A stretch of DNA of 64,000 bases from Streptomyces sp. SDr-06 (GCF_003324565.1 NZ_QOLA01000016.1:1-64000); one strand, 5' to 3'. Counted from the first letter of the stretch, positions 35,801 through 44,324 are shown. The notes: a model not told the origin generated them from the letters alone. Numbers and translations are program-made.

Positions 35801-36226
35801 GGTGGAGTAGTCGACCTTGACCGCGATGGACTTCGACAGGCGCAGACCGTGGAACTGATGCCAGGGGACATTGCCCTGGCCCTGCGGTGGAGTTCCGGAC
35901 GACAGTTGGGTCCGGGCCTTCGTCTGTGCGCTGGGTGCGGGGCTGGAGGGGCGGGTCTGCTGGCGGGTGTGCCAGGCCTGGCGGCCCGCGTCAGGAGGAG
36001 CGGCCCGTTTGGAGACGGAGGCGGTGTTGCTGCCGCCCGCAAGCGGCGGTATCGCGATGTCGGTCTTCTTGCCCCATGCCGAACCTGCCACATGCGGGGC
36101 AGCCGGCGAGGCCAGGGCCGGCAGCGCGGTACCGGCGAGGGAGACCACAGCGACCGCTGCGATGACCGACAGGCGAGTACGGGATCTCGCACGCCTTGCG
36201 GGCTCGCCAAAGGAAGAGGTGTGCAT
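32867..36226 (-). CDS. RHS-repeat polymorphic toxin with glycine-zipper tip
   Basis: The ATG at 36226, with GGGGGAA 5 bases upstream, starts a 1119-residue secreted protein (signal segment RLSVIAAVAVVSLAGTALPA). A DUF6531-like beginning (FHGLRLSKSIAVKVDYSTGN) is followed by dense YD repeats (YDGLGRETLR, YDANGNETSA) and the RHS core end (LYKMGARSYDPSLGRFTSTD, then RTDPTGL). The variable tip after DPTGL is only 76 residues and is strongly hydrophobic and Gly/Ala-rich (GTLLGGPILGGFLGGCLGGA; WGVIGAIGGAATVFLP), a glycine-zipper pattern that suggests membrane insertion. No Hint domain is present, unlike the first RHS protein. A two-helix protein follows as likely immunity. Confidence 0.8.
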   Translation of the reverse strand: MHTSSFGEPARRARSRTRLSVIAAVAVVSLAGTALPALASPAAPHVAGSAWGKKTDIAIPPLAGGSNTASVSKRAAPPDAGRQAWHTRQQTRPSSPAPSAQTKARTQLSSGTPPQGQGNVPWHQFHGLRLSKSIAVKVDYSTGNLLVAATDFDIAGVAGKLTWTRTYNSLDAPWGAVSNAWWLGYERYLDVDPTSSVDLYDQSGARISFARNTDGSFTTPAGYSLDLKKNSDNTYTLTDRKSGSKDTYDQYGNLTGIEDRNGNHQSVDRDRDADNKVTGLKVTDDASGRSITLERQDAAHWNAHDTIGRTVKYHLDGSGRIDETTDAEGNVTKYNWDSDGRLEKITTSESRAILFGYDDHNRLTSYKQFFEAGGSGGGEPTWTLGYAASTPYEAGTTTVTDPTSKPTTYDHNSDGEVTKVTDPLHHSQSKTYTQHLTQTATDALGTGSTPGNVTTYGWDNRNNPTSAKLPTGALASFTPWLNKAGMDVPDSFTTPDNTKTAYGYDAVGNTTSVAVSGTGGGTTTSTYNPSTPTCGGFVGQRCTSKDARGKTTNFTYDDHGNLTKTAPPTPQGATTATYDVLGRPTTVTDGRGITSAYSYDNLDQVRKVTTSGGLSVTYVYDLDGNLTARTDQTGTVKHAYDGLGRETLRTLQDNSQSLLTYTADGNVDTYQDPAGTTDYTWDDADRLVALKAPDGQTTTYGYDANDHRTSTTYPGNTVQSVTLDPDGKPKTIKATSPQGTLVDLAYTYTYRPAGASADKNGIKIYSRTDTLDATHRKTTYSYNDAGRLNQAQDTNSTGAASGSWLYCYDAAGNLTNTGTGPTCNDGTAYGYNDPGQLTTKAGSTAGWSYDANGNETSAAPAGGTARTDETWNDFGQQTSITTGSTTYPVENADTTNTERIRIGDTWFHHTQTGLAASTTGNQDTGFVREPAGTLNSMTRDGKSYYYLTDATGNILALVDPTGTRTHSYTYTPTGQPRTTTEQTPQPYRYAGAYLDPTGLYKMGARSYDPSLGRFTSTDPSGQDTNPYLYADGDPINRTDPTGLFDFAATLAAAGAATAGAVVGTLLGGPILGGFLGGCLGGAVGERTTGGSLKDAGESCATWGVIGAIGGAATVFLPKA

Positions 36227-36843
36227 CAGCTTCCCCCCACGGAAAGTTGAAACCGGCAGCCCCACTGGCCCCCGGAAGCCACACACACTCACACAGCAAT
36301 CGAACAGAAACTCCTGCCTTTCCCCCTAACTTGCCTTTCATTGCTGCCAGTTCACGCCAGAACGCGGGCCGTCTTCCGGCGCCGAACCAGGCGTTGCGGC
36401 CGTCCGTGCAGGCCAGAGCACCGCTGGACGTGACGTAAACACCCCGGCCGGAATCATCCCGTCCATCGCCCGTCTCCGTCGCTCACGGCAAGGGCCCCGA
36501 ACCCCGCCAGCTGGCCGGTTCCTGGTCAGCAACACCGCGGTGTCTGCCACAGCGAACACGGGGCGTCGGCCGCCCAACACGGGCCCGAGGGGGCATCGCG
36601 GTATAACCCGGTTATAAATCGCGCTGCTCGAGGTGCCAGCACGTCTGCCTCCCGCAACGACGCGGTGGGCGGTGCGGCGACCTACGCCCTCAGCTCATGC
36701 CCCCCTGATCCCCGCCCGCCGAGTCGGTCGGCCGGCGAGCTGTGCTGTTGCACCTGACTCCGTTTCGACGCCCTCTGGTGCCGGGTGATGTCCCGTCAGA
36801 CACTTCGGGAAGGGGTTCTTTCGAGTGCGGTCACCTGGGGGCG
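36227..36843. other. 617-bp spacer with dyad near RHS2/TcmP divergent starts
   Basis: No convincing gene is present. A dyad TATAACC-C-GGTTATA lies at 36602-36616, about 230 bases before the TcmP start, and could be an operator or a promoter-overlapping site. The region probably holds the promoters of the minus-strand RHS2 gene and the plus-strand TcmP gene, but no clear -35/-10 pair was picked. Confidence 0.45.
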
Positions 36844-37950
36844 ATGAGCATGGGTGTCTTGTGGGATCTGGAGCCGGCGACCGCGGCCAAGCACCGTCTC
36901 TACCAGCGCTACCTGGACGCGTGGTGGCCGATTCTGCTCCAAGCTTCGAACGGCTACATCCGCCCGCGCGTGACCCTGCTGGATGCCTTCGCCGGACCCG
37001 GCCGCTACAAGGGCGGTGAGGATGGCTCCCCCGTCTTCATCCTGCGCCGCCTGCTCCACCACAGTGCCGTCGACCGGATGGGCCTCAGCCGCGAACGCGT
37101 CAGACTGATCTTCATCGAGAAGGACCGCGCCCGCTACGAGCACCTGTTGACCGAGCTCACCGGGCAGTTCGGTCCGCTGGACGACCTGCCCGTCCGGGTC
37201 GAAGTCCACCGCGGCGAGGCGGGACGCGACAGCGAGATGCTGTTGACCCGTTCCAAGGCCTGGGGGCATCCGATCCTGGGGATCTTCGACAGCTGGGGCA
37301 GCGTCCAGACTCCCCTCGACCTCATGACCCGCATCGCCCGGAACAAGTCCAGCGAGGTCATCACCACCTTCGGACCGAACTGGTTCAACCGCCGAGAAGA
37401 GCTCAACGCGGACATCCTCGACATGGTCTTCGGCGGCCGCGCCCACTGGACCCCGGCCGACGACGAACAGCGCCCCGACGAACGCTGGCGCGTCTGGACC
37501 CGGACATACCGTGAAGCACTCCACCGGGCCGGATTCGGCTATCAGCTCCAGTTCAAACTCGTCCCCCGCACCGGCCAAGACCTCTACCTCGTCTTCGGCA
37601 CCGGCAGCCCCAAAGGCCTGGAAGCCATGAAAGACGCCATGTGGAAAGTCGACGACAGCGACGGAATGAGCTTCCGCGATCCCCGCACCCGCGGCGCCGT
37701 ACCACTGGGCCAGCTCGACCTGTTCCAGGGCACCGGCTGCACCGACCCCGAACTGGTCGAACTCATCACCCAGCGCCTCACGCTCGGCCAGGCCAGCGTC
37801 GAAGAGATCGGCCGGTGGCTTCTCACCGAGACCTCCCGCTGGAAAGCCAGTCACGCCTTGGGAGCCGTGAAGGAGATGCGCCAGGAGGGGGCCCTGGTGG
37901 TGCTCTCCGCCGGGAAGCTCACCAGCAAGAGCCTGGTCAGCCTGCGCTGA
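36844..37950 (+). CDS. tcmP: three-Cys-motif partner protein TcmP
   Basis: The 368-residue protein matches the TcmP family. It has an N-terminal SAM-methyltransferase-like fold signature (LLDAFAGPGRYKGGEDGSPV), a family core (RLIFIEKDRARYEHL; GIFDSWGSVQTPLDL; VITTFGPNWFNRR) and a C-terminal winged-helix-like end (LTLGQASVEEIGRWLLTETS). TcmP proteins are named for co-occurrence with a three-cysteine (Gp37/Gp68, DUF5131) protein. That partner gene lies here tail to tail, overlapping by 14 bp. The biochemical role is unknown, and phage and island contexts suggest nucleic-acid modification or defence. ATG 36844 is chosen among several in-frame starts (36850 also possible). Confidence 0.8.
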   Translation: MSMGVLWDLEPATAAKHRLYQRYLDAWWPILLQASNGYIRPRVTLLDAFAGPGRYKGGEDGSPVFILRRLLHHSAVDRMGLSRERVRLIFIEKDRARYEHLLTELTGQFGPLDDLPVRVEVHRGEAGRDSEMLLTRSKAWGHPILGIFDSWGSVQTPLDLMTRIARNKSSEVITTFGPNWFNRREELNADILDMVFGGRAHWTPADDEQRPDERWRVWTRTYREALHRAGFGYQLQFKLVPRTGQDLYLVFGTGSPKGLEAMKDAMWKVDDSDGMSFRDPRTRGAVPLGQLDLFQGTGCTDPELVELITQRLTLGQASVEEIGRWLLTETSRWKASHALGAVKEMRQEGALVVLSAGKLTSKSLVSLR

Positions 37951-38692
37951 TTGCCGTCGACAACGGCAGCTGGTCCCAGGTCCGTCCTTCCAGCTCGCGT
38001 CCCAGGGACTTCGGGGTGCGCCCGCCCCACTGCTTGAAGAAGAACGCCACCCCGGCATCCGTACAGACATCACGGATGCCGGTCACCCATTCCTCGCGCA
38101 CCGGACGGAATCTAGGGCCGGACTCACCGCCCGCGATGACCCAGTCGATGCCTGTGACGTCCAGGCCGTCCAACGGCCCCAGCAGCGGCTCGCACGACAG
38201 GAAACGGACGGCGGCCGGAACACGGCGCAGGTCGTCCACCCGCGCGAGTTCCTCCATGCTCTCCACCGACACCCCCATCCATACGTTCGCCGGCCACTCC
38301 AGCTGGTCGGCGACCCGCCGTAAGCGGTGCGCCCGCTTGGTCAGCACCTGATAGGTGTGCTGCGGGGTATCCGCCATGACCTGGAACACCTGCCGCACGA
38401 AGTCCAGCGGCACCCGGGCGTGGAACAGGTCCGACATCGAGTTCACGAACACCGTCCGCGGACTGCGCCACCCGTACGGAACCGCCAGCGCCTGCGGATG
38501 GGCCGTCAGCCCGAACCCCGGGCCCGAAGTACGGGGGTCACCGTCGTTCTGGTACTTGGCCGACCCCATCGCCTTCAGCCGCTTGGCCAGCGTCAGCGCA
38601 TAACAGTTGTCGCACCCGGCCGAGACCCGGTCGCAACCCGTGGTGGGATTCCAGGTGGCCTCGGTCCACTCGATCGTGCTCCGGTCACTCAT
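37937..38692 (-). CDS. three-Cys Gp37/Gp68-like (DUF5131) protein
   Basis: The 251-residue protein starts at ATG 38692 with GGGGAGG upstream. It begins STIEWTEATWNPTTGC and carries the defining cysteine cluster TGCDRVSAGCDNCY (C-x6-C-x2-C). Further family blocks are FVNSMSDLFHARVPLDFV, YQVLTKRAHRL, VWMGVSVES, FLSCEPLLGPL, WVIAGGESG and FFFKQWGG. The cysteine arrangement and TIM-barrel-like blocks recall radical-SAM enzymes. It is the partner of TcmP, encoded convergently. Activity is not established. Confidence 0.8.
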   Translation of the reverse strand: MSDRSTIEWTEATWNPTTGCDRVSAGCDNCYALTLAKRLKAMGSAKYQNDGDPRTSGPGFGLTAHPQALAVPYGWRSPRTVFVNSMSDLFHARVPLDFVRQVFQVMADTPQHTYQVLTKRAHRLRRVADQLEWPANVWMGVSVESMEELARVDDLRRVPAAVRFLSCEPLLGPLDGLDVTGIDWVIAGGESGPRFRPVREEWVTGIRDVCTDAGVAFFFKQWGGRTPKSLGRELEGRTWDQLPLSTAISAG

Positions 38693-38903
38693 CCCGACCT
38701 CCCCGACTCCAGCCCTCCGGCCGGCGTGCGACGCCCTGCCCAACGACCCGGACCCGGCCGCCGACACGCCGCCATCCAATCACTCCATCGTCCCCTCCCG
38801 CAGGCCACCTCAGCCGCCCCCAGCTCACCAGGCAAAACGTCAACTCCCCTTCGACGCAGTCGAGATCGATGAATACGCCCCATCCGGGCGGCCAGCCGGA
38901 GGG

Positions 38904-40973
38904 CTACTGCCACGGCAACTGCTGAACGCGGGCCGCTACCTGGCCGACAACGGGATCAAGTGGTTCGGCGGCGGCGCGGTTGCGCCAGTCCAGGACCTGC
39001 TCACGGGTGAGGTCCTCGAGGACCAGCTCCTGCTCGCCGGAGAGGTCGGCGGGCTCCGGCTGCGGAGCAGGCGCGATGACGGCGGCCGCGCGCGGAGCAG
39101 GCAGGACGACCGGGGGCACCGGCTCGTCCGCGACGATGTCGGCCGGTTGCGCGGCAGCAGCTTCGGCGCGGGTCTTGGTAGCGGCGGCTTGCTGCTCCCG
39201 GATCCGCTCCCACCGGCGGGCCTTGACCCCCGCTTCGGCCGTCACGGTCTTGTGCAGCTGCTGCGCGAAGGCTGTACGGCGCTCGCTGTCGGGGGCGAAC
39301 GGGCCGACGGAGGCTGCGGGCACGGTGGGTGCGGACGCCAGGGCAGCAGCTTCCTCGCGGCAGAGCTTGCACAGTCCGTCCTCGAGGGCGCGGCCGGTCA
39401 GCAGGATCCGACAGCCGCAGTCACCGCAGGAGCCGCGCGGCGGTCCCTCCGGCTGCCGCGCTGCCGGGGCCGGAGCCGGGATGCAGCTCGCGTCGTCCAG
39501 CTGGCAGGCGGCACAGGAGCCGTCGAGGCCGGGAGGGGTGCCGCGGTCGGGGCACAAGCCCTGCTCCAGTCGCTGAGCGGCGAACTTGTCGGCGACGATC
39601 TCCTGGCACACGGCGCAGCGCTCGCCGTTCGACCAGCGCACCCCGGACTCGCAGTCGAAGTGCCCGCAGCCCCAGCGCGGCAGTGCCACCCCGAGCAGCC
39701 ACCGGCCCGGGTCACGGATCTCCGACGGCAACGTCCCGGCGGTCCGGGCGGTCAGCCGGTGATACAGACGCTCAGCGTCCATCCCGGCGTCCAGCTGACG
39801 GCCGACCTCCCGGACGATCTGCCGCTCTACGAACGGGTTGTTCACCCGCTCCAGCAGCCAGCGCACCGGCTCCAGCACCGCGTAGATCTGCGGCCTCATC
39901 GAGAGCTGCGGGCCGGTGTACGACGGCCGGGTCGGTCCCTTGCCGCTGCTGCGCTGTGCGCCGTTCGGCTTCGTGGGGGCGGGCTGGTTGTTCTCATCCG
40001 CGCGCAGCGCGAGACCACCGTGCGCGTCCGGATGCGCCGCCGCGTCAGCCGGGCTTTCCCCAGCCTCTACAACCGGTACCTCGCCTACGGCGGATGGGAA
40101 GAACGCGCCCTCGTCATCAGGTGAGTCAGTCCTAGGTGATTCCCTCTTCGCGAGGGATCCCTCATCAACCGGGGAACCCGATCCCTCACCAACTTGGGAA
40201 CTGGCCGCCCCTGCACAACTGCTCGGTACAGCTGCTTCGGACGGTTTCACCACGGCACTGCACCCGCCGGCGGCGACGTCCGGTCCGGTTTCCGCACCGC
40301 GCAGGTCGTGCGCCACGTAGACGTGCCGGCCGCGCTCCCCCGCCCGCCGCCGCACCGTCATCCAGCGTGCCGCTTCCACCGCATCCACCACCGCTGACGC
40401 GGCCGTCACCGAGAGAGCCTGACCGGCCTTCTTACCCGAGCGGTGGAGCAGGTACGACGCGAGCTCCGCCTCCGTCAGCCCCACACCGAGGGCCTGCGCG
40501 TACGAGACCAGCGCGTACACCCGCAACTGCCGGGGCGTCAGATCCTCCGCAGCCGCCACCGGCACCCACACGAACGCCTCCGTGCGGTCCATGGGGCGCG
40601 TCCGGCGCACCGCCGACGTACCCCTACCGCCCGGCAACGTCCGCCGCTCCGACTCGAGCTCGGTCACACCGTCCTGCGCCGGATGCGACAGCACCTTCAG
40701 ACCACGCTCCACCGACGCCTTCGACAGCCCCAGATACGAGGCGATCGTTACCGCCTTCGCCTGGCACCCCTCCGGCCGCGCCGCGAGCGCCTTCACCTTC
40801 ACGTACACCGACAACGCCACGTCCTCATAAAACGCAGACCACACCAACCGCATCGGCACACGAACCCGCTGCCTCCGCACCCGCCGGTCGCCAGAGGGCA
40901 CCGCATCCGAGGAAACGGCAGCGGCCTCGCGGGGGCCCGGGATCAGCACGGCCGCTGCCGCCACGGCGCTCAC
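38904..40973 (-). CDS. winged-helix/zinc-ribbon protein, candidate replication initiator
   Basis: The 689-residue protein has a winged helix close to its N-terminus (VWSAFYEDVALSVYVKVKAL; AVTIASYLGLSKASVERGL). A second helical DNA-binding-like part follows (LTPRQLRVYALVSYAQALGV). After a low-complexity linker come a conserved middle domain (PRWGCGHFDCESGVRWSNGE, CAVCQE) and further CxxC ribbons (CGDCGC; CKLCRE). Proteins with this layout are common on Streptomyces plasmids and linear replicons and are often the only plausible initiator. A rep function is inferred. GTG 40973 is taken as start; a later ATG at residue 41 is possible. A gene-poor 1.5 kb region lies directly upstream. Confidence 0.6.
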   Translation of the reverse strand: MSAVAAAAVLIPGPREAAAVSSDAVPSGDRRVRRQRVRVPMRLVWSAFYEDVALSVYVKVKALAARPEGCQAKAVTIASYLGLSKASVERGLKVLSHPAQDGVTELESERRTLPGGRGTSAVRRTRPMDRTEAFVWVPVAAAEDLTPRQLRVYALVSYAQALGVGLTEAELASYLLHRSGKKAGQALSVTAASAVVDAVEAARWMTVRRRAGERGRHVYVAHDLRGAETGPDVAAGGCSAVVKPSEAAVPSSCAGAASSQVGEGSGSPVDEGSLAKRESPRTDSPDDEGAFFPSAVGEVPVVEAGESPADAAAHPDAHGGLALRADENNQPAPTKPNGAQRSSGKGPTRPSYTGPQLSMRPQIYAVLEPVRWLLERVNNPFVERQIVREVGRQLDAGMDAERLYHRLTARTAGTLPSEIRDPGRWLLGVALPRWGCGHFDCESGVRWSNGERCAVCQEIVADKFAAQRLEQGLCPDRGTPPGLDGSCAACQLDDASCIPAPAPAARQPEGPPRGSCGDCGCRILLTGRALEDGLCKLCREEAAALASAPTVPAASVGPFAPDSERRTAFAQQLHKTVTAEAGVKARRWERIREQQAAATKTRAEAAAAQPADIVADEPVPPVVLPAPRAAAVIAPAPQPEPADLSGEQELVLEDLTREQVLDWRNRAAAEPLDPVVGQVAARVQQLPWQ

Positions 40974-42524
40974 CGGCCCACCGCCCCGACAGGACTGGCG
41001 GACACTGCGAAGGCCAGAAGCGTCTGTGTCGTCACGGGGACGGTGTCCGCGCCAAAGCGGGCACCCGCATGTGGGGCAGGAAGAGGCTGCGTTCGATCAC
41101 CCATCCGCTGACCCTGCGCCGACCAGCCTGTGGACAGCGGCCGGTCAGCACCGATCCCCCACGGCGCTCCCGCACCTTGAGGAAAAATCTTCGAAGCCGC
41201 TTCGCCACACGGGACAGCGTCCTCGAGGACGCCGCCGCCGACAGATTTGTCAGCGACCTCCTGGCGGTGGCGCAGGACAGGGGCTGCCGACGCCGTGACG
41301 ACCGCGCTCGCCGGGCCGCTCTCGGCGCCAAGAGGGGTGTCTGGTGCTGCACTTGTGTGCAGCACATCACCTGCCCAATCTGCTCGAAACCGGAGCAAAC
41401 GGGCGTAGCGAGGCTGGAAAAGGGCACAGCAGTCCTGCACAATGGCTCCTGTCGTGGAGGCATCGCCAAGACGGCATGACGAAGCCCCCTAGTGGTGCTT
41501 CGTGGTTCGGCCAGAACCAGGTACGAGCGTCCGATCGGCCGCTAACCGTGAGGACGACCCCTTCGGGCGGGGCTGCTAACTCCGTCCGGTGTCAGAAGGG
41601 GGACGCTCAGCCGAGGTGCTCTAACACTTCGGAGATTGGGCGTCCCGGCGGCTGAAGCGGAACGCTCGCCGCCTGAGACAGCTACAACGTCACGACCTCC
41701 CACGGCGAGATCGGGCTGCGCCGCTCTCCAGCGCAGAAGCCATGAGAGACCCGGCGGAACATTGCTGCCGGCCAGGGAGAAACGGAGGCGGACATGCGCG
41801 GGCACTCCACTGGAGCGACGCTCAGGCGTCGCTGCAACGGCGGGGTGGTGTGTGTCCACGCGCGGGTACGGGTACCCTGCATCACGTGACCGCCTTTCTC
41901 GTGTGGGTCGCCGGGCCGAGAGTCTTCTCCCGGTCGAGAGCCCCCACGGACTTGCCTAAGGTCCCGGGGGCTTTTCCTTGTACTGCTGCGGATCAAGTCC
42001 GGGGTCAGCCTGCTCCCCTGACACTCCATGGGGTGACTGCAGGTAACAACGTGTCGGGCCCATGATTGACGCACCGTCACTCTCCATGGATGGGCTCCTC
42101 CGGCATCGGCGGCGGCCAGGACAGCTGAACCAGACAGTCCTCACGTGCGCACCGAACGTCGGTGGCGGAGGACGACTCATCGGTCGTCCCTTGAGTGCTG
42201 GGGCTTACTTGCGGGCTCATCTTCCGTGATGCCAAACGCGCGCCGCGCGCTGCGCAGATCACTGTACTCATGAATTCGATACAGCTGCAATAGCCTCAGG
42301 TGCTTCCTGCTGGGTCAACTTGAGGCGGCCCAGCCTTGGCTGGATCCGATCACCAAGCGATCTGCCGCTGAGTGGAGGGGGTGCTGCTTTGGAACCAGCG
42401 CGGCAGTACGTACGGGCATCGTTGACCGTCGGAGAGGACGCTGTCACCGCCAGAACGGACACCCTCAAGACGTCCTGGGACGTTCCGACCCGTCACTGCC
42501 CATTGGGGTCGTAGCCTGCTGGAT
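40974..42524. other. 1.5 kb gene-poor region with dyads, possible origin or regulatory DNA
   Basis: No convincing protein gene was found. Visible structure: a perfect dyad GTGCTGCAC-TTGT-GTGCAGCAC at 41344-41365, a dyad ACGAAGC-N11-GCTTCGT at 41479-41503, an AT-rich patch near 41180-41190, and a plus-strand terminator at 41939-41975. Clear iterons were not seen. Its place upstream of the candidate initiator makes it the best origin candidate in the window. Confidence 0.4.
41939..41975 (+). terminator. rho-independent terminator without an obvious gene
   Basis: AGCCCCC and GGGGGCT enclose a nested GGAC...GGTCC stem and are followed by TTTT at 41972-41975. It implies a plus-strand transcript ending here, but no protein gene upstream could be supported. 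A small RNA is possible. Confidence 0.5.
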
Positions 42525-43076
42525 ATGGATCTCACCACGTGGGCGCACGACCTGGCTGAGTCCCTGCTCGCGGAGTCGCTGCCGCGCAGATGGGCACATT
42601 CCCAGGGCGTCGCGGCCAAGGCCGTCACCCTGGCACCGATCCTCGGCCAGGACGACACCCTGCTGCAGGCCGCGGCGATGCTCCACGACATCGGCTACGC
42701 GCCGCCGCTGGCGACCACCGGTTTCCACCCCTTGGACGGCGCCCGCTATCTGCGCGACCACACCAGCGCGACCTTCGACTTGGTCCGGCTGGTGGCCAAC
42801 CACTCGTGCGCTGTACTTGAAGCCGAGGAGCGGGGCCTGCGCTACGAGCTGGAGACCGAGTTTCCCCTGCTGGAGCGCGATGATTTGGTGGCTGCGCTCA
42901 TCTACTGCGACATGACCACCACCCCGCACGGCGAACCCACTACCGCCGACGCTCGGCTCGCAGAGATCCGCAGCCGCTATGGCGACTACAGCATCGTCGG
43001 ACGGTTTATCCGCCGGGCCGCTCCCGACATTTACTCGGCGGTCTGCAGCGTCTCGCACCGGCTCGGCAACGTTTGA
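42525..43076 (+). CDS. HD-domain phosphohydrolase
   Basis: The 183-residue protein is a compact HD-superfamily metal-dependent phosphohydrolase. The first ligand His is in RRWAHSQGVAAKA, the HD pair is His54-Asp55 in MLHDIGYAP, and further His residues are in TGFHPLDGARYL and LVANHSCA. Such proteins remove phosphates from nucleotides. The substrate cannot be told, although proteins of this exact type are annotated as HDIG-containing nucleotidyl hydrolases. ATG 42525 gives a protein of family length. It converges on the NUDIX gene, with 13 bases between stops. Confidence 0.8.
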   Translation: MDLTTWAHDLAESLLAESLPRRWAHSQGVAAKAVTLAPILGQDDTLLQAAAMLHDIGYAPPLATTGFHPLDGARYLRDHTSATFDLVRLVANHSCAVLEAEERGLRYELETEFPLLERDDLVAALIYCDMTTTPHGEPTTADARLAEIRSRYGDYSIVGRFIRRAAPDIYSAVCSVSHRLGNV

Positions 43077-43089
43077 GAAGGAGCCGATG

Positions 43090-43560
43090 TCAGTCGACGT
43101 ACGCGGCCGCGCCCTCAAGGAAATGGCCAATCTGCCGGAGCATCGACGGATGGATGTCGTACGAACCAAGTTCGCTGGGCAGCACCCAGCGAACCCCGTC
43201 AGCCTCATCGTTGATAGTCGGCTCGCCGCCGACCGGCCGCCCCAGCACCGTCACCTCGTATGCCTGCCGAATCTCGCCGTCTGCGTACGCCACCACATGC
43301 TCCGGCGGCGAATACACCCCCAGTAGGCCCGTCGCCACGGCGTCGATCCCCGTCTCCTCCTTGCACTCCCGCACCGCGCACTGGGATGGCGACTCCCCGA
43401 TCTCCATCGCCCCGCCCGGCAGTGCCCACTGGCCCGTGTCCCGGCGCCGCTGCAGCAGGATCGCCCCGTCTTCTCGGGCGACAAGCATGTTGCACGCCGG
43501 GATCAGGCTGTTCGGCTTCGGTGCATCAGCGGCGTACCAATATTCGATGCGTCCACCCAT
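43090..43560 (-). CDS. NUDIX hydrolase
   Basis: The 156-residue protein has the full Nudix box at about residues 50-72 (GAMEIGESPSQCAVRECKEE then TGI), with Cys instead of an aliphatic residue after RE. It would hydrolyse a nucleoside diphosphate linked to another group; the substrate is unknown. The flanking strands (SLIPACNMLVAREDGAILLQ, RRRDTGQWALPGG) fit the family. The upstream regulator gene ends at 43575. A GTG at 43578 overlaps it as GTGA, while the family start MGGRIEYWY at ATG 43560 has AGGAG 10 bases before. Both genes are likely co-translated. Confidence 0.8.
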   Translation of the reverse strand: MGGRIEYWYAADAPKPNSLIPACNMLVAREDGAILLQRRRDTGQWALPGGAMEIGESPSQCAVRECKEETGIDAVATGLLGVYSPPEHVVAYADGEIRQAYEVTVLGRPVGGEPTINDEADGVRWVLPSELGSYDIHPSMLRQIGHFLEGAAAYVD

Positions 43561-43574
43561 CGCGGGCACGCTCC

Positions 43575-44324
43575 TCACGTCGACTCGGGGGACCAGGGCC
43601 TTGCAGTCTCCCAGACCGCGTCAAAGCTTCCGCTGTAGTGGTCGAACCAGCCCGTTCCCTCCATCCGCCGCAGTTGAAGTAGCGGATTCGCGGAGGCCGG
43701 CTGCCCCCAGATATGCGGGTTGACCATGAGCACGTCGTCGTACCGGAATAACGAGTTGTAGAGTGTGGTGTCGTGCAGCCGCACCTCGCACCTGGGCACG
43801 CCGGCCAGTTTGCGGTAGTACGTCAACGAAGCCCGGATCTTCGCGGAGAGTGTCCCGCCGATTCTTTCTTCCTCGTCACGGATGGATACCGCCCGGCCAG
43901 CCGGATCACCGAAACACAGCCGGACCTGTACCCCGGCTTGCGCACGCTCCTCCAGCATCCGCGCGACGTGTGGATTCGACTGTGCGAAGAACGTGCCTGA
44001 GAACACTAGGACGTCGATTTGCTGCCGGGCAGAGGTAAGTAGCTGCATCCAAGCTGCCTGCGGCACGCTCGCGCGATTCGGGAAGATCCCAATCAGCTCG
44101 GCTTGCGCGGTTGCCAGCCGGTGTGCGTCGTTTGCTTCGGGCGGCCACAGGTATGACTCTTCCGCATTGAGGTGCTGAGCTGCTGCCCAACGATGCTTCT
44201 TGTGCGGAACCCGTCCCTTGGTGACCCACCGGTCCACCGTCTTCGGATCCACCTCGCACGCTTCAGCGAGCGCCTCGGGGCTCACACGCTTCTGTGCCAT
44301 GACCGTACGCAGCCGTTCATTCAC
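43575..44324 (-). CDS. XRE-type regulator with PLD-like sensor domain
   Basis: The 249-residue protein starts at GTG 44324 (AGGATG upstream). It has an XRE helix-turn-helix (RLRTVMAQKRVSPEALAEAC, EVDPKTVDRWVTKGRVP) followed by a C-terminal phospholipase-D-like alpha/beta domain (RQQIDVLVFSGTFFAQSN; VQVRLCFGDPAG; GWFDHYSGSFDAVWE). The catalytic HKD motif is not evident, so the second domain is probably a sensor or binding domain. This architecture (DUF5919-type) is frequent in Streptomyces, usually next to NUDIX or HAD genes, as here. It probably controls the coupled NUDIX gene and perhaps the divergent HAD gene. Confidence 0.75.
   Translation of the reverse strand: MNERLRTVMAQKRVSPEALAEACEVDPKTVDRWVTKGRVPHKKHRWAAAQHLNAEESYLWPPEANDAHRLATAQAELIGIFPNRASVPQAAWMQLLTSARQQIDVLVFSGTFFAQSNPHVARMLEERAQAGVQVRLCFGDPAGRAVSIRDEEERIGGTLSAKIRASLTYYRKLAGVPRCEVRLHDTTLYNSLFRYDDVLMVNPHIWGQPASANPLLQLRRMEGTGWFDHYSGSFDAVWETARPWSPEST

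Noticed and set aside
40136..41479. 447-codon plus-strand frame opposite the candidate initiator
   Set aside because: Pro/Arg/Thr-rich shadow for most of its length. Its last 90 codons beyond the minus gene look slightly more natural but have no start, ribosome site or recognised motif.
41190..41600. Iteron-type origin repeats
   Set aside because: The region upstream of the candidate initiator was scanned for direct repeats of 8 bases or more. Only isolated dyads were seen, so an iteron origin is not claimed.
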